Shown: positions 1 to 11,190 of the stretch, one piece after another
How the letters are laid out: each line of letters begins with the position of its first letter
Numbering within the stretch: the first letter of the stretch is position 1
Assembly: GCA_911728435.2 (NCBI GenBank)
Contig: OU452214.1
Span: forward strand, 8,806,105 to 8,870,104
DNA: 64,000 nt
Direction: 5' to 3'
From: Apoderus coryli
Taxonomy: Eukaryota > Arthropoda > Insecta > Coleoptera > Attelabidae
The notes under the pieces: model-generated
The model's database searches: none
What the model was told of the DNA's origin: nothing
Seen by the model: only the letters and a program-made list of their open reading frames with translations
Translations under genes and position numbers: made by a program

Positions 1-740
1 ACTGCCACAAGCCGCCACTATATATTACGATTATTTCTTTTTTATTTTTTGATGTGTTAAAATATTGTGTTTGATACCAATGTTTTAATTTATTAAATAC
101 TTAGTTAAGTATATGTAATTTTGTATTTTTTTGATTTATTTTTCTTTTGTAAGTATATCTTTGTTACATATTTTCGCTAAAAATCAAACATCGGTAATTT
201 CGCGTAAAATAAATAAAAAAAAAAGCATGCAATACAATTTCTACCGCCCTCGTAAGAATAATTTTTAAACATGCGTGCATAGATGTCCCCGTATTTGGCC
301 TCTGGGCTATTTTCTATTGTTGCATGTCCCGATATGTGGCATATCTCTGTAAACGCTACACAGAGGGTACCGACGAGAAGTGGTATACTGTCTCTTATAT
401 TTACGCTGGCACGGCGTTTGCGATTCTGTTCCTATTTCATCTGCGAGGGGTAGGTATGTTATATATATATTATTATCGGGAAGAATATTTTCGCAAAAGT
501 GAATTTGAAAGTTTTCGTGAAAGAAAATTGAAAATAAAGCTTGGATAATTTAAGTTTGTGGATAATTAACTTATGTTGGGTGTGTATATAGAATTCGGAT
601 TGATTGATTTTGGTATTACGCTAATAATGATAGATCGAATAAAGTGTGGCATCAGCGATTTTCACAGTTTTTCTTGGTTGTTGTCAGATTTTGAATGAAT
701 TGAATTTAAATAATATGGAATTCTACAAATAACCAAATTA
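1..740. other. AT-rich stretch without recognisable gene
   Basis: I see no gene here. The first bases hold a short GC-richer word, agccgccact, whose reverse complement matches agtggcggct near 5040 and 58920, so it may be the end of a hAT-like or other dispersed repeat. A 74-codon ORF at 324-548 has no features I recognise and is probably fortuitous. Confidence 0.5.
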
Positions 741-742
741 TT

Positions 743-980
743 TTAGCAAAAATAAAATAAACTTCCATAAGAATAACACACAAATCTGTTTGCTTTTCTA
801 ATGGCTTTAACTACTATTTTAAAAATGTTTCCCTTCAAAGAAGCCTCAACAAAAGTAAACGTTGCATTGCGCTGACTATTTAAACGTATGTTAAAACACA
901 TGGCATTTTTCTTTCCACATAACATAGGGGGCGCAACATTTTAAAGGGCTTCGGGCGGTAATATGGCTTAATACGCCACT
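743..980 (+). repeat. Dispersed repeat, copy 1
   Basis: The stretch with tttaaaaatgtttc, tcaaagaagcc, gttgcattgc, tatttaaacgtatg and aaaacacatgg recurs in the same order and orientation at about 58510-58670, with gaps and substitutions. The right edge reads cgccactg, which resembles the CAGTGGCG-type ends of some hAT elements. It is a short dispersed repeat of unknown class; the 60-codon ORF in it is not credible. Confidence 0.5.
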
Positions 981-982
981 GA

Positions 983-1257
983 TAGAAATTCAAGTTTGAA
1001 AATTTCAGTATATGCAGTATCCATATCTTTCTAAAAATACAATTTATTAAAATCAGTGCTTCTTCGTATGTAATTTATATTTTAAATTGTTTTTGATATT
1101 TTTTTATATTTAATTTAAGTTTTTTATTTTTACCTAATTCAGCGTCACCTATTTAAAACGCAGTATGTTTTAAATAGGTGACGCTGATTTTAATAAATTG
1201 TATTTTTAGAAAGATATGGATACTGCATATACTGAAATTTTCAAACTTGAATTTCTC
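983..1257. repeat. Long inverted repeat (foldback)
   Basis: Two arms of about 75 bp (983-1056 and 1182-1257) are near-perfect reverse complements. Between them is a second, tighter palindrome (about 1140-1187) built on cagcgtcacctatttaaaa and its complement around a short loop. The whole can fold into one long hairpin. It carries no coding sequence and is best read as a foldback or MITE-like element. Confidence 0.7.
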
Positions 1258-1990
1258 TAAAGGCATCTTGAAGGTTGAGTGTTAATAGCTTATTACCTAA
1301 ACTTCACCTTTTTGATGAATTGATGTATTATGTATTTATACATATTTAATAAAGGCGTTTATTATTATTATTTATTTCGTTTAAAATCTTTAATACAATG
1401 ATAGATAATAAAAAAGGTAAAATTAGTTCCCCAGTGTTCCCGAACAAAAATTTAAAAATAATAATAAAAAGTATATCTGTGTTATTTCGCAACAGCGTTT
1501 TATCAATCCTCTTGACAAGATAAATTCCGGTATAGAATTATTAAAAACCCATTTGATGTCATAATGGAATTTTCCGTTATTGAAATACACTTTGCAATTA
1601 TCTGGTTTACTCTAGTGGCTATTTTTTATTTGTCCGCAGTTTCAATACTAAACTACCAACCACACAAATACAGATAGATGATAAATCTATCTATCATCAG
1701 GAAAACCCCATTAATAAATCGTCAAAATATATATATTATATGAAATAGTTCCCCAAACAAAAAAATGTGTAGTAGAAAAAGTCGTAAATTTTGGTTTTGG
1801 CTTTTCCAATATGTGTGCATTAAATTATTAGTTATGGACTTCTGATAATTAGGACACATTTTCATTGCATATTTATGACGAATGATTTTATATGAGTTTG
1901 TGATGGGCTAGGAGCGCTCACTGTTTGAAATTTCGATTAGAGAAAGACAAACAGGCAAATACAATGTAAAAATTAAAATAATAATATCTT
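1258..1990. other. AT-rich spacer
   Basis: No gene or mobile element is recognised. A small palindrome with the word gatagat repeated on both strands lies near 1670-1698. Confidence 0.4.
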
Positions 1991-1993
1991 AAC

Positions 1994-2400
1994 TTGAGAA
2001 GGGCCGTCTTTCAAGAACATTCTCTTAGTCCTCTTCTGTTTTATATCTCTCTACTACCACTGTACAGTTGCCCTGCGAAACACACGCGGAGACTTTGGCG
2101 GCACACCCTCAGCCCAGGGCAAAAGGTCACTCATCAATTTTATATGATGAAACTGCATGCTTCCGGGGACAAAGATCTAAAAAACTCAATAAAGGTAGTG
2201 CAACACTCATGACGTTCGCATGTGCGATTGTCCATCTTAAGTAAGGGCGCCTAGCTGAACACGGAGAGGACGTGCAGATGGTGGATGGAACCGTCTTAAA
2301 ACATTTGGACGCCCAGGTGACGTACCAGTACCTGGACGTGGCTCAAAGCCACATACAAGATTCCGCGCGGGTGCAGTATGTGCGGCGGCTCCAACAAATC
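1994..2400 (+). pseudogene. Reverse transcriptase relic of a non-LTR element
   Basis: The translation contains SLSPLLFYISLLPL, the usual word after the QG of an RT palm (fingers/palm motif 4), then GQKVTHQFYM, where a YMDD/YADD box would be expected but the Asp residues are lost. Further downstream another frame gives YQYLDVAQS, like the YLG segment that follows the RT catalytic box. Stops and frame changes break it, so this is a dead fragment of about 400 bp. Confidence 0.55.
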
Positions 2401-2435
2401 AGGTCATCAAATATGCTCGCTGTTTCTCTCTCTCT

Positions 2436-3990
2436 CTAGGTGCCATCTCCGCGACGAAGATTGGCGATCATCATGGCAATTCTTATTTTGGATGCAGCTG
2501 CTCTAAAAAGCTCTATCGAGGAACATCCAAACCACTCTCTCAAGTTTCTCAACCAGGATATCCTTCTTCTAACCACGCTTCTTATACCTTGGATACTTCC
2601 CTGCATTATCAATTGAAGTAAGGCGTATCTTGGTCCACGAGTCACATGGCCAAGATACTGCAGTTTTCTGCTTTTAATTGTTATTAACGACTCTCTTTCT
2701 ATGTTTAGTCGCTCAAGTATTTCTAAGTTAGTTATCCGATCGACCCATGACACCTTCAGTAGTCTTCTGTACATCCACATTTCAAAAGCTTCTAGTCTTT
2801 TGGTTATTTCTGCGTTCAGAGTCCATGCCTCGACGCCATAAAGCAGAGTGGCAAAAACATAACATCTAACTAGTCTCAGTCTCAGTTTTAGGCTTAGACC
2901 TCTATTGCAGAAAACTCTTTTCATGCTATTGAAATTGGACCTTGCTATTTCTATGCGTGCTTTTATTTCTTTCGTGTAGTCGTTATTACAAGTAACTGTT
3001 GTTCCAAGATAAGTATACTTCTTTACCTGTTCGATGGGTTCACCTTTGACGATTATCTGTTCGTTGTTAGTCTGGGCCTTCTTTGTTATTTTCATGAATT
3101 TGTTTTGTTTACGTTGAGTGTAAGGCCGTATTCTTCGCTATATCGAACAAGTTTGTCCATGATTCTTTGTAGATCTTCCAGGTTTTCCGTAAAAATTACG
3201 GTATCATCAGCGTATCTTAGAACAACTATAGGCACTCCATTTACTTTTATTCCTGCACTGTCATTTTCCATTGCCCTTTTTAGAATCTCTTCAGAGTAGG
3301 CATTAAACAAAATAGGTGACAGAACACAACCTTGACGTACACCTCTCTTTATTGAGATGGTGCCAGAATTTTGTTGATCTACTTTGACGATGGCATTTTG
3401 GTTGTAATAGAGATTTGAGATGATTTGCAGGTCTTGGTGGTATAGGTTTTTACATTGTAATATTTCCATCAACTGGTCGTGGCGGACCCTGTCAAACGCC
3501 TTATTATAGTCGATGAAGCAGGCATATACGTCCTGATTATCATCTAGGCATCGCTGCACTATTACGTTGAATGCGAATAGTGCTTCTCTTGTACCTAATC
3601 CTTTGCGAAAGCCAAACTGACTGTCACTTATATCCAGATCGAGTTTCTGGTGGATGCGGTTGAGTATAATTTTTAACAGTAGTTTCAAAGTGTGGGACAT
3701 GAGGCTTATGGTACGGTGGTCACTGCACTCTTTTGCACCCGATTTTTTCGGTAAACATATGAAGACTAATGAGTGCCATTCCTTTGGTAGTTTTCCAGAC
3801 TCATAGACGCTGTTCAAGAGTCTCACCACGACATCCATATCTTGATCACTTATGATCTTAAGAATGTCGATAGGAATTCCGTCGGGGCCAGGAGATTTAC
3901 CGTTGCTCATGTTGTTTAGTGTGTGGGTGACTTCGTCCTTCGTGATTTCGGGACCTGTGTCTTCCAGTCCTACCCTAGCTACGGATGTGA
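2436..3990 (-). pseudogene. RTE-like LINE reverse transcriptase, frameshifted
   Basis: Two overlapping antisense ORFs together form most of an RTE-type endonuclease-reverse transcriptase. The upstream part (3910-3092, 272 codons) begins near GKSPGPDGIP and carries FIDYNKAFDRV, RGVRQGCVLSP and the catalytic LRYADDTVIF. The downstream part (3095-2436, 219 codons) carries YTYLGTTVT, LLYGVEAWT and the conserved C-terminal region. They meet with a 4-nt overlap, so a single indel near 3092 splits the gene. Homologous coding continues beyond 3910 toward 4000 without a start; the endonuclease is absent, cut off by a BEL/Pao fragment. The RT core is otherwise well preserved, suggesting a moderately young copy. 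Confidence 0.85.
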
Positions 3991-4029
3991 TGTGTTGTTT
4001 CAGTCCTCCTTTACTCCTTTGGGGTGTTA

Positions 4030-4560
4030 AAATACTTAAACATCATTTGAAACGAGTTCTAGCTAATGTACATTTTACCTTCGAGGAGTTTACGACTCCT
4101 TTGGCACAGATAGAGGCGGTATTAAATTCCCGCCCTCTATGCCCGCTCTCTTCAGAACCTTCTGAAATCGTTTCTCTAACACCGGCTCATTTCCTGATCG
4201 GTAGACCATTGATGACAATACCGAGCACTGAACCGTTTTCAACTTGTTCGAAATGTTACGCAGTATTTTTGGAAGAGGTGGCGCGATGACTATTTAAGTC
4301 AGTTGCAACAATGTAATCGTGGGCAAGCTGGAAAGGGTCAGCTAAAAGTGGCTGATTGAGTTATTATCAAGAACAATTGTACTAAGCCAACTGAGTGGTG
4401 CATGGGACGAATAGTGAAAATTCATAAAGGTACAGATAACGTTGCCCGTGTAGCAACCGTGAACACCCAGAATGGATTGGTTAAACGAAGTTTTAATAAG
4501 TTGTGCCGAGTGATTTCAAGGCGGGGGGAGTCACTAATGCATTTGTTATCGCCTTGTCCG
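4030..4560 (+). pseudogene. BEL/Pao LTR retrotransposon integrase fragment
   Basis: The translation reads HHLKRVLANVHFTFEEFTT, QIEAVLNSRPLCPLSSEP and LTPAHFLIGRPL, the characteristic C-terminal half of BEL/Pao integrase. After a frame break near 4280 it continues with a CMGRIVKIHKGTDNVARV segment typical of the pol terminus. The upstream pol, gag and 5' LTR are missing. Sequence after 4560, up to about 5035, could be the 3' LTR, but I find no second copy to confirm it. Confidence 0.75.
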
Positions 4561-5036
4561 ACATAAGTTCTCTCTCCTTATCTTCATCGCCATGATGCGT
4601 CATTAAGTGTGCTGTATTTCCATCTGCGGCACTCGTACGGTATTGATCAAACCCCGGTGCTGCCGTACGCTTCTGCAGATCTTCCGTCCGTAATAAGTAA
4701 TGAGGCATGCACCATTTATTGGAACTGAGTGCTGCCTACACGCAGGAATGGAATACCGAATAAGCCTGACATCCTTCTCCTTGACCAAGCAAACAAAAAA
4801 ATATTCATCGTAGAGTTCTCGGTTCTGGTTGAGACGAACATTAGTGTTAAGGAGAAAGATAAACGGAGAAAGTATTAGGATCTTTTCTATGACCTTCGGG
4901 ATGTACCCACGACACTCTCTGGTCCTTGTGGTTTTGATCCCTGCTTGCGATAATATGGCAGAATATGCAAGCAGGATGCAGAAGGAAGTCATCTCGAGTC
5001 GTACGCCTTAGACACATTTATTTTGTTTCTCGAGCT
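4561..5036. other. Possible solo remnant of the BEL/Pao 3' LTR
   Basis: The stretch directly follows the pol terminus and is less AT-rich than its surroundings. Overlapping short ORFs are on both strands and none is recognisable. Position alone suggests LTR; without a partner copy this is inference. Confidence 0.3.
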
Positions 5037-5985
5037 GGCAGTGGCGGCTGGTCGGGGTAGGCGAGGTAGGTACCGCCAACCTTTAAAACTTCGCCCTAAA
5101 TTAGATAAATATTATTATTGACTCCATAATTTAAAAAAAATATATTGATTCTTATATTAATTTAATTTTCTACCTTAAACCTTTAAAACATCCCCTTTAA
5201 TTCAACAATTATCTGTAGGTATAATATAACTACCTCAAAATTGTCTAGTTTTGACTACCTATAACTTTCAGGTTTCCCAGCGTACAGTGTGGTAATTTTT
5301 TCTTAATATCCTTTTGATTTGATGTAATTCATAGTATCAAAGAAAGAATGACGAACCAAAAACATATTTGTAGGGTATCTTGCTAAGTTGCTTCTTAGTA
5401 AAAGAAGAAAGAAACTGTCAATCTAGTAGAAATACTGAAGCTTCCAACATGTTTTTATTTAATTTATCATTTTCCATCGTCCTTAGGGCGTAGGCAGGCG
5501 GCAGCTCCGTGATCGACCGCTCAAATGGAACTTTTCTAGCTATTCAATTTGTAGGTATGTATACTTTTTTTAATGTTAGTTGATAATGAGGCTTTTACCA
5601 GGTACTGATCAAAACCAGGGCATTTTATACGTTAATACCATGTTGTTATTGAGCGTTCACTTGATGAGCATATCTGCATATTTGTAAGAAAACCGAGAGA
5701 CACGAAAGTTGGATGAAATAGAATAAGGAAAATGCAACCAGTCAGATATATAGGTGATCAAGTAGTTGCTTAAGCACAATGAGTATTTTAAACGTGCCAC
5801 ACCATGCACTCTGGGCGTATTACCATTTTTATTATCCTGGCTTAATATTTTATTATTATTATCTATTGGATTGTGGTAGTTGTCGAGAGATATATTTATT
5901 TTCAGTGTAACGTATTTAAGAATATATAATAACTATTTCCTTTTTTATTTTAAAGAAGTAGTCCATTCTGAAGTGGAGTGAATGT
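5037..5985. other. Non-coding spacer with a hAT-like end
   Basis: It starts with ggcagtggcggctggtc, resembling the short TIRs of some hAT elements, and may be one end of the hAT relic whose transposase lies at 7241-8385. The rest is AT-rich with no gene seen. Confidence 0.35.
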
Positions 5986-5987
5986 AT

Positions 5988-6400
5988 TGTAATAGGAAAT
6001 AAAATGTCAAACTCCACGAAATCAATTTAATACACTACACTTAATGTGTTAGGTCGATTAAATTACCAAACATGTTTCGAAGCTCACTAGCTTCATCATC
6101 AGTTGCAAAATTTGTAGAGAAATTGTATTTTGAAAGTATTACATTATTAGGAGTATATTAAGAGTAATGCGTCGAAGTCACCTCGAGGAAAATTATTGTT
6201 CAATTATTAATACTAATGAAATTAAATTATACTACGTCATTTTGTTGTTTTTCTTTTTAGTAATCATGTTAAATATTGATTTTTTTTAAAAAAATTATGT
6301 GGTTGGTTTTTTACGCAGCAACTAATATTTGACCTTACACATTAAGTGTAGTGTATTAAATTGATTTCGTGGAGTTTGACGTTTTATTTCCTATTACAAT
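5988..6400. repeat. MITE/foldback with ~62-bp TIRs
   Basis: The left arm (about 5988-6050) and right arm (about 6336-6400) are almost perfect reverse complements, including cactccacg-type and cactacacttaatgtgt words. The internal part is AT-rich and non-coding and carries the hammerhead-like motif at 6070-6102. Internal ORFs are not credible. Confidence 0.8.
6070..6102 (-). ncRNA. Hammerhead-like core motif 1
   Basis: On the minus strand it reads CTGATGA, one extra T, a perfect hairpin GAAGC/GCTTC, then GAAACATGT. CUGAUGA and GAAA are the two conserved core strands of a hammerhead ribozyme, and ACAUGU could be a 2-bp stem III. The extra U before stem II is not in the canonical core, and stem I is weak here. 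Confidence 0.35.
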
Positions 6401-7240
6401 TTGCTTTTTTGTTTGTATATTTAATTTTTTTTAGCTCTTGTAATATGGCGTTTTGGAGACCATTCGAACATCATAAAGTTAAACTGTAGTGTAGAATTTA
6501 AAAATAAAGCAGTGTCAACGAATAATTTTAAATATAATAAATAATGCCTTAAAAAAGAAAATGAAGGAGAATGTGATTTAAATATCTGTAAAAAAAATAA
6601 CAAGCTGGCTGAATTATCAGTGTCAACAATTTATCGAGTGATTAGAGTTGAAAATATAATTGACCTAGTGTCAAAAGAAAACGTATTGGACAATAATTTA
6701 AACAAATTGATGACGAAGGTAGGGACTTCATTAGGAATTGTATAGTTTTTATAAACAAAAGAAGGTGCCTCCTTTAAACATAGTGCGAGAAAAACTTAAA
6801 TACTACGAACAATATAATTACAATTGCTTGGGCAGTCTTCAGATTTAAATATAAAAAAAAATTTTCAAGAAAAGATTATAGATTATTGTCAGTCAGGTAG
6901 TTATATAGTTTATTTAGACAAGAAGTGGTCTTCTTCGTCGACGGAAATTTATTAGACAAGTACCTAGGCTATTTTAAAATCGACATCCCAGGCTGTACTC
7001 CATGCATGAACGCCGGACGTAATTAAATTAGGGGAGGGCAAGGCAAAAAATACTAAGTAAGCAAAACAAAAGTATTATGTATATAATATGTGGAAAAATA
7101 CCTATAGGTACTTATACAGTCAATCCAACTTCTTTTGAAGTTTAATTTATATATTAAGTACTTAAAATATTACATAATTAAAAAAAACTTAAGATAAACT
7201 GATCCTGATCGGTTATAACATACATTGAACATAAGTCAAA
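6401..7240. other. AT-rich spacer
   Basis: No coding or repeat structure is recognised apart from short decayed ORFs. It may include the 3' part of the neighbouring hAT relic, whose transposase terminates at about 7241 on the minus strand. Confidence 0.35.
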
Positions 7241-8385
7241 TCATAATAGCAGTAGAATATTCCTTCGTTTTTGCGAAAATCGATCTATCACTTTTTTAAT
7301 AAACACGTCTTTGTTCTTATTTACATGTTCTCTGTGTACGCTGAGAAGACATAATCCAGATAGTCTTTCTTCACTCATGGTAGACCTTAACCAAGTTTTC
7401 ACCCGTCTTAAGGTACTAAACGATCTTTCAATAATTGTGGCCGTTGTTGGAGATAAAGCCAAAAAAATAGCAATTGCTTTTTTTGTTACTAGGAAAAAAC
7501 TCACAATGTTTTTCCAATAAATCGGCGAACTCTAACTGAATATTTTCATTTTTATTTTTCTCTATCCACATTTCATCCCGTTTCACTCTCAGTCACTACA
7601 TTTTCTAAATCGTATACTTTGGCTATGTTAGGAATATTTTCTATTAATTTCCTATACTCTTCTGTTACAGTTAACTCTGGATGAAACAGGCACAAAGAAA
7701 ATGCAATTTCTGTTTCTTCCGAAAATCTTATCTCAATTGAGCGGATAATTGAATCTAGACATGGAATAAACAAAGAAACACGGTAATATTCCTCGCAAGA
7801 CTTCGTTTCGTAATTAGCTCTATAAATTTGATTTGATCCCAGTCTAGGAATTCTTAGTGGTATGTCAAATTTATCACCAACTTTTTCAGATTTTTGGAAA
7901 ATTTCCTTAAAATATTTTTCAGCGTCAGATCTGTGATTTTTTAGTGCAGACAAAAGTGTTTTAATATGGTTTTTTGTCTAAAGATTTATTATTTCTCCTT
8001 GTAGTATGTTGCACACCGGTTCCAATTTAGCACTATAATGTGAAATGATGTTGGAGACAGAGTATGAATTTACAAGTCGAAACTGCAGCTAATAATTGAT
8101 TAGCTTTTGATCGTGTTTGTGTGCCGAATTCTATTGAATAAGCCAAATGTCCCAAAGCCCCTCTTATTTCTTCGTAATTTTCGGAAAATATTCTGATGGA
8201 TTTGTACTTTGAGGACCATCGTGTCACAAAATAATGGGATTTTAAGGACATATTTTCTTCTATATGGACTGTCACGAAAAAATTTAATAACTTTGTTGAT
8301 AGAATATGCAGTATTCTGTATATCTTGGATACGGTTTAAATCATTTACCACTAAACTTATGTATGTGATATTTTCCTGCATTTAC
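7241..8385 (-). pseudogene. hAT transposase relic (ZMYM1/DUF4371-like)
   Basis: Several antisense frames join in order. Near 8381-8033: FFRDSPYRR followed by TRWSSKYKSIRIFSENYEEI. At 7953-7573: IPRLGSNQIYRANYE and RVSLFIPCLDSIIRSIEIRF. At 7504-7241: ALSPTTATIIERSFSTLRRV and LRSTMSEERLSGLCLLSVHR, which is the C-terminal hAT dimerisation domain. Only the C-terminal half of the transposase is left and at least two frame breaks are present, so it is inactive. The order and orientation show one element, not several insertions. Confidence 0.85.
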
Positions 8386-8393
8386 GTGTTCAA

Positions 8394-8409
8394 GGGGGGG
8401 GGGGGGGGG
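8394..8409 (+). repeat. G16 homopolymer
   Basis: Sixteen consecutive G, followed by a short GC-rich stretch to about 8432, in an otherwise AT-rich region. It abuts the end of the hAT relic and lies just ahead of the ORF at 8434. It could form G-quadruplex or mark a junction; sequencing or assembly error is also possible. Confidence 0.8.
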
Positions 8410-8433
8410 AAGACGGGGCGCTTGCCGGCGGCC

Positions 8434-8730
8434 ATGACTCCATGTGACCGTAAAATTACATCAGCGAAAAAGAAAACAAGCACGGTCAAACGGAGGAAAT
8501 CAACAGCGTCAAATAAACGAGCAGCGAGAAAAACAACAACCAAGAAGTCTTCTTCACGATGTCATACATCAGCTTCTAAACCAGCAACTACAAATAAAAA
8601 GCCATCAATAAAGGCTCATGCTAAAAGAGGTGGATGCTGTTACTCAAGTGATTCTTTCCACTGTTCTACTGACTGTTCATATTCTGAATGCAGGCGGTAT
8701 GGAAGAAGACTTGGCAAAGGATGTTACTAG
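8434..8730 (+). CDS. Small basic protein with Cys-rich tail, unknown
   Basis: This 98-codon ORF starts at the first ATG after a GC-rich leader and has no stop or frameshift. Residues 7-62 are dominated by Lys, Arg, Ser and Thr (for example KKKTSTVKRRKST and RAARKTTTKKSSS), like the tails of histone H1, protamine-like or viral core DNA-condensing proteins. Residues 68-97 carry six of the eight cysteines (at 68, 69, 77, 81, 86 and 97). There is no signal peptide and no membrane segment. The open frame extends upstream through the G-run, but the composition changes at the ATG. I do not recognise a family. Base composition differs from both neighbours, a hAT relic and a DDE transposase relic, so transfer or capture is possible. 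Confidence 0.5.
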   Translation: MTPCDRKITSAKKKTSTVKRRKSTASNKRAARKTTTKKSSSRCHTSASKPATTNKKPSIKAHAKRGGCCYSSDSFHCSTDCSYSECRRYGRRLGKGCY

Positions 8731-8884
8731 TCTAAAATTTGAAATTTTTGTTATTACGCGCAGCTCGCATTTTTTATGTTGATATATTTTATGAATGATT
8801 TTTTATATGTAACTAATGATATGCTGGAATTTTGTAATATTTTTTTAAATACAGTTTTGAATTTGATACTCACTCCATATCTTC

Positions 8885-9325
8885 TAGTGGTAAACACGTG
8901 ATCATACTTCATGCAGGTGGCAAAAAGGGATTTGTTCGGAATGCGTTGTTATTATCAGCATAAAAATATTAGTGAATCCTCTACAGATTATCATGAAGAT
9001 ATGAATGCTCAATTATTTGAAAGTCGATGTCTGCACAAGTGCTACTAAACATTCCGAGTAATTGTATTATTGTTAGGGACAACGCATCTTATCATTCCAG
9101 ATTGTCCAGTACAATTACTTGTAGCAATCCAAAAAAAAAACAAGATTTTATGACAGAGAAACAAATAACTATTTCTAAAACAAACTCGACAAATAAATAA
9201 TAAATTGATACAATAAAATCATTTAATTTCAAAAAAGAATATGGAACAGACAACATTTGCCTGACTCAAGGACATACTGTTCTCAGTTTGCCACCTTACC
9301 ACTGTATTTTTAATTCGATCGAGAT
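8885..9325 (+). pseudogene. DDE-superfamily (Tc1/mariner-like) transposase relic
   Basis: Three short frames in order match the catalytic core of a family widespread in insects: HAGGKKGFVRNALLL with STDYHEDMNAQLFES, then IPSNCIIVRDNASYHS with the second catalytic Asp, then VLSLPPYHCIFNSIEM with the catalytic Glu. At least two frameshifts separate them. The N-terminal half is missing; the basic-protein ORF lies immediately upstream. Confidence 0.7.
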
Positions 9326-9339
9326 GATTTATTTATTTA

Positions 9340-11190
9340 TTTACGGGAAAACGCCCATTTTATACAAAATTACAATAAATATAAATAGTTCTACAACAGA
9401 ATTAGACAATCGAAAAATGTCAAATAAAAATCAATCAGAAATAAAATGGATAATAATATAATCTACACGATCAATACTTCACTATTATATAGCAATATGG
9501 TACAACACAACGTATCAATTATCAAAGAGGTGCCCTACTGAACCCAAAAAGGTATTTCTCGGGACAAAAAAATCCAGTGTCTCTTCACTGTCATGGGCGA
9601 GACGCATTGAGCGCGTCAAAAATGAATTGCATGTGTGAACTCCCGTGAGCAACGTTTAATGAAGCCAAGAACCTTCAGAGACCTTGAGACCATTGAAGTT
9701 ATATGTAGAATAAAGGTCAAACCACCATCGAGCATGACTCCAAGGTCCTTAACTGTAGTAACCAATTTAAGGGAAGTCTGGTTCAGTGAGTAATCGAAAA
9801 GAGTGATCCGTGTTGATCTCGAAAAGGACGTAAAACAACACTTATCATTCCCAACACACCACTCGTGAAGAGCCCCGAGGTCAGACTGCAATCTCTCGCA
9901 ATCTTCAGTTTTGTTGACTATCGTAAATAGTTTGAGATCATCAGCGAACAAGAGAAAATCGCTCGAAGTAAAACATCTGGCGATGTCATTAACGAAAATA
10001 TTAAAAAACAGTGGTCCCAAGTGCGATCCCTGGGGGATGCCAGATGATACTTTTATCTCAGTAGAAACAAAGCCCTTGACCTTAACGTATTGAATTCTGT
10101 TATCAAGGTAGCTACTCATCCATTCGAGTATGCGTCCGCCGATGCCAACCTCAGCCAACTTTATCAAAAAGATTTTATGATTTACCCGATCAAAGGCTTT
10201 GGAGAAATCGGTATACACTGAATGTACCTCCGATCCACTCTCTAGAGCATCAAGTTGGTGTATTTTAACAGATTTAGCTCAGCTGACTTTCGTGGCAAAA
10301 ATCCGTACTGCTGATCAATGATAGCACTGCCTAGGAGAGGTTGAAGATAATTTATTATAAGTTTCTCGAATACCTTGGGAATAATGCTGATTATACTGAT
10401 AAGTCTATAATTCTTAATATTATGCCTGTCTCCAGACTTGTGTATAGGGGTAATGAAGCTGGACTTCCAGATCTCAGGAAAACAACCAGTGTTTAACGAC
10501 ATGTTAAAAATAGCATGTCCAGAACAAAACTGCAATGCTTTAATAATTTCGGAGGTAACCCATCTGGCCCAGGGCCCTTATTCGCGTCCAGAGTAGAAAG
10601 TTGTTGGTATATCTCCGATATTGAAATCTTTAGACAGTTATAGTTAATATCATTAACACTAAGACGCTCAGCAACATTGACGTCATTAGCTGTATAAACC
10701 GAAGAGAAATGCCTAGCAAAGAGATCAGCAGCGGACTGTCCGGAAGTAGCTCTATCCGCGTCAAGAAACAACTCAGAAGGTAAGTCGATATTTGTACGCG
10801 TGGAGTTCACAAAAGACCAAAAAGATCTTATATCACCGTGAATCTGGTCTTCAACAGAAAGAATAAAGTTTGTATAGCATTCTCGCGATAGGGTTATACA
10901 TAATGTACGTAACCTAACAAATTCGTGGTAATGCTGCTGTGATCCAGAACTTTTTGTACAATTTGTGTGCATGCTTTTTATGGAATACACAACTTTTCAA
11001 ATATGGGCTGAACCATCGTGGAAATCTTCTATTTGAAATTCTCTTAAGTGATACATAGAGTTCAATTGCATTGTATAAAATTGAGTAGAATTCATATTGA
11101 TTTACCTTCAAATAGCGAATCAAAATTGACACCACACAAATATTCATTAATCCGTTCATAATCTGCAGATTGGGGAATTATAAAAACCCG
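9340..11190 (-). pseudogene. Jockey/CR1-type LINE relic, antisense
   Basis: Reading leftward: WFSPYLKSCVFHKKHAHKLY (linker between endonuclease and RT) near 11040, then DANKGPGPDGLPPKLLKHC near 10590, then FITPIHKSGDRHNIKNYR near 10440, then YTDFSKAFDRVNHK, SGIPQGSHLGPLFF and the catalytic LLFADDLKLF (ORF 10218-9616). Frame breaks lie near 10500 and 10230. The C-terminal region decays after 9620 and the 3' end seems to be the A/T-rich tract near 9340. The endonuclease is missing (5' truncation). Confidence 0.85.

Noticed and set aside
324..548. 74-codon ORF with a hydrophobic segment
   Set aside because: No family resemblance and typical of chance in AT-rich DNA.
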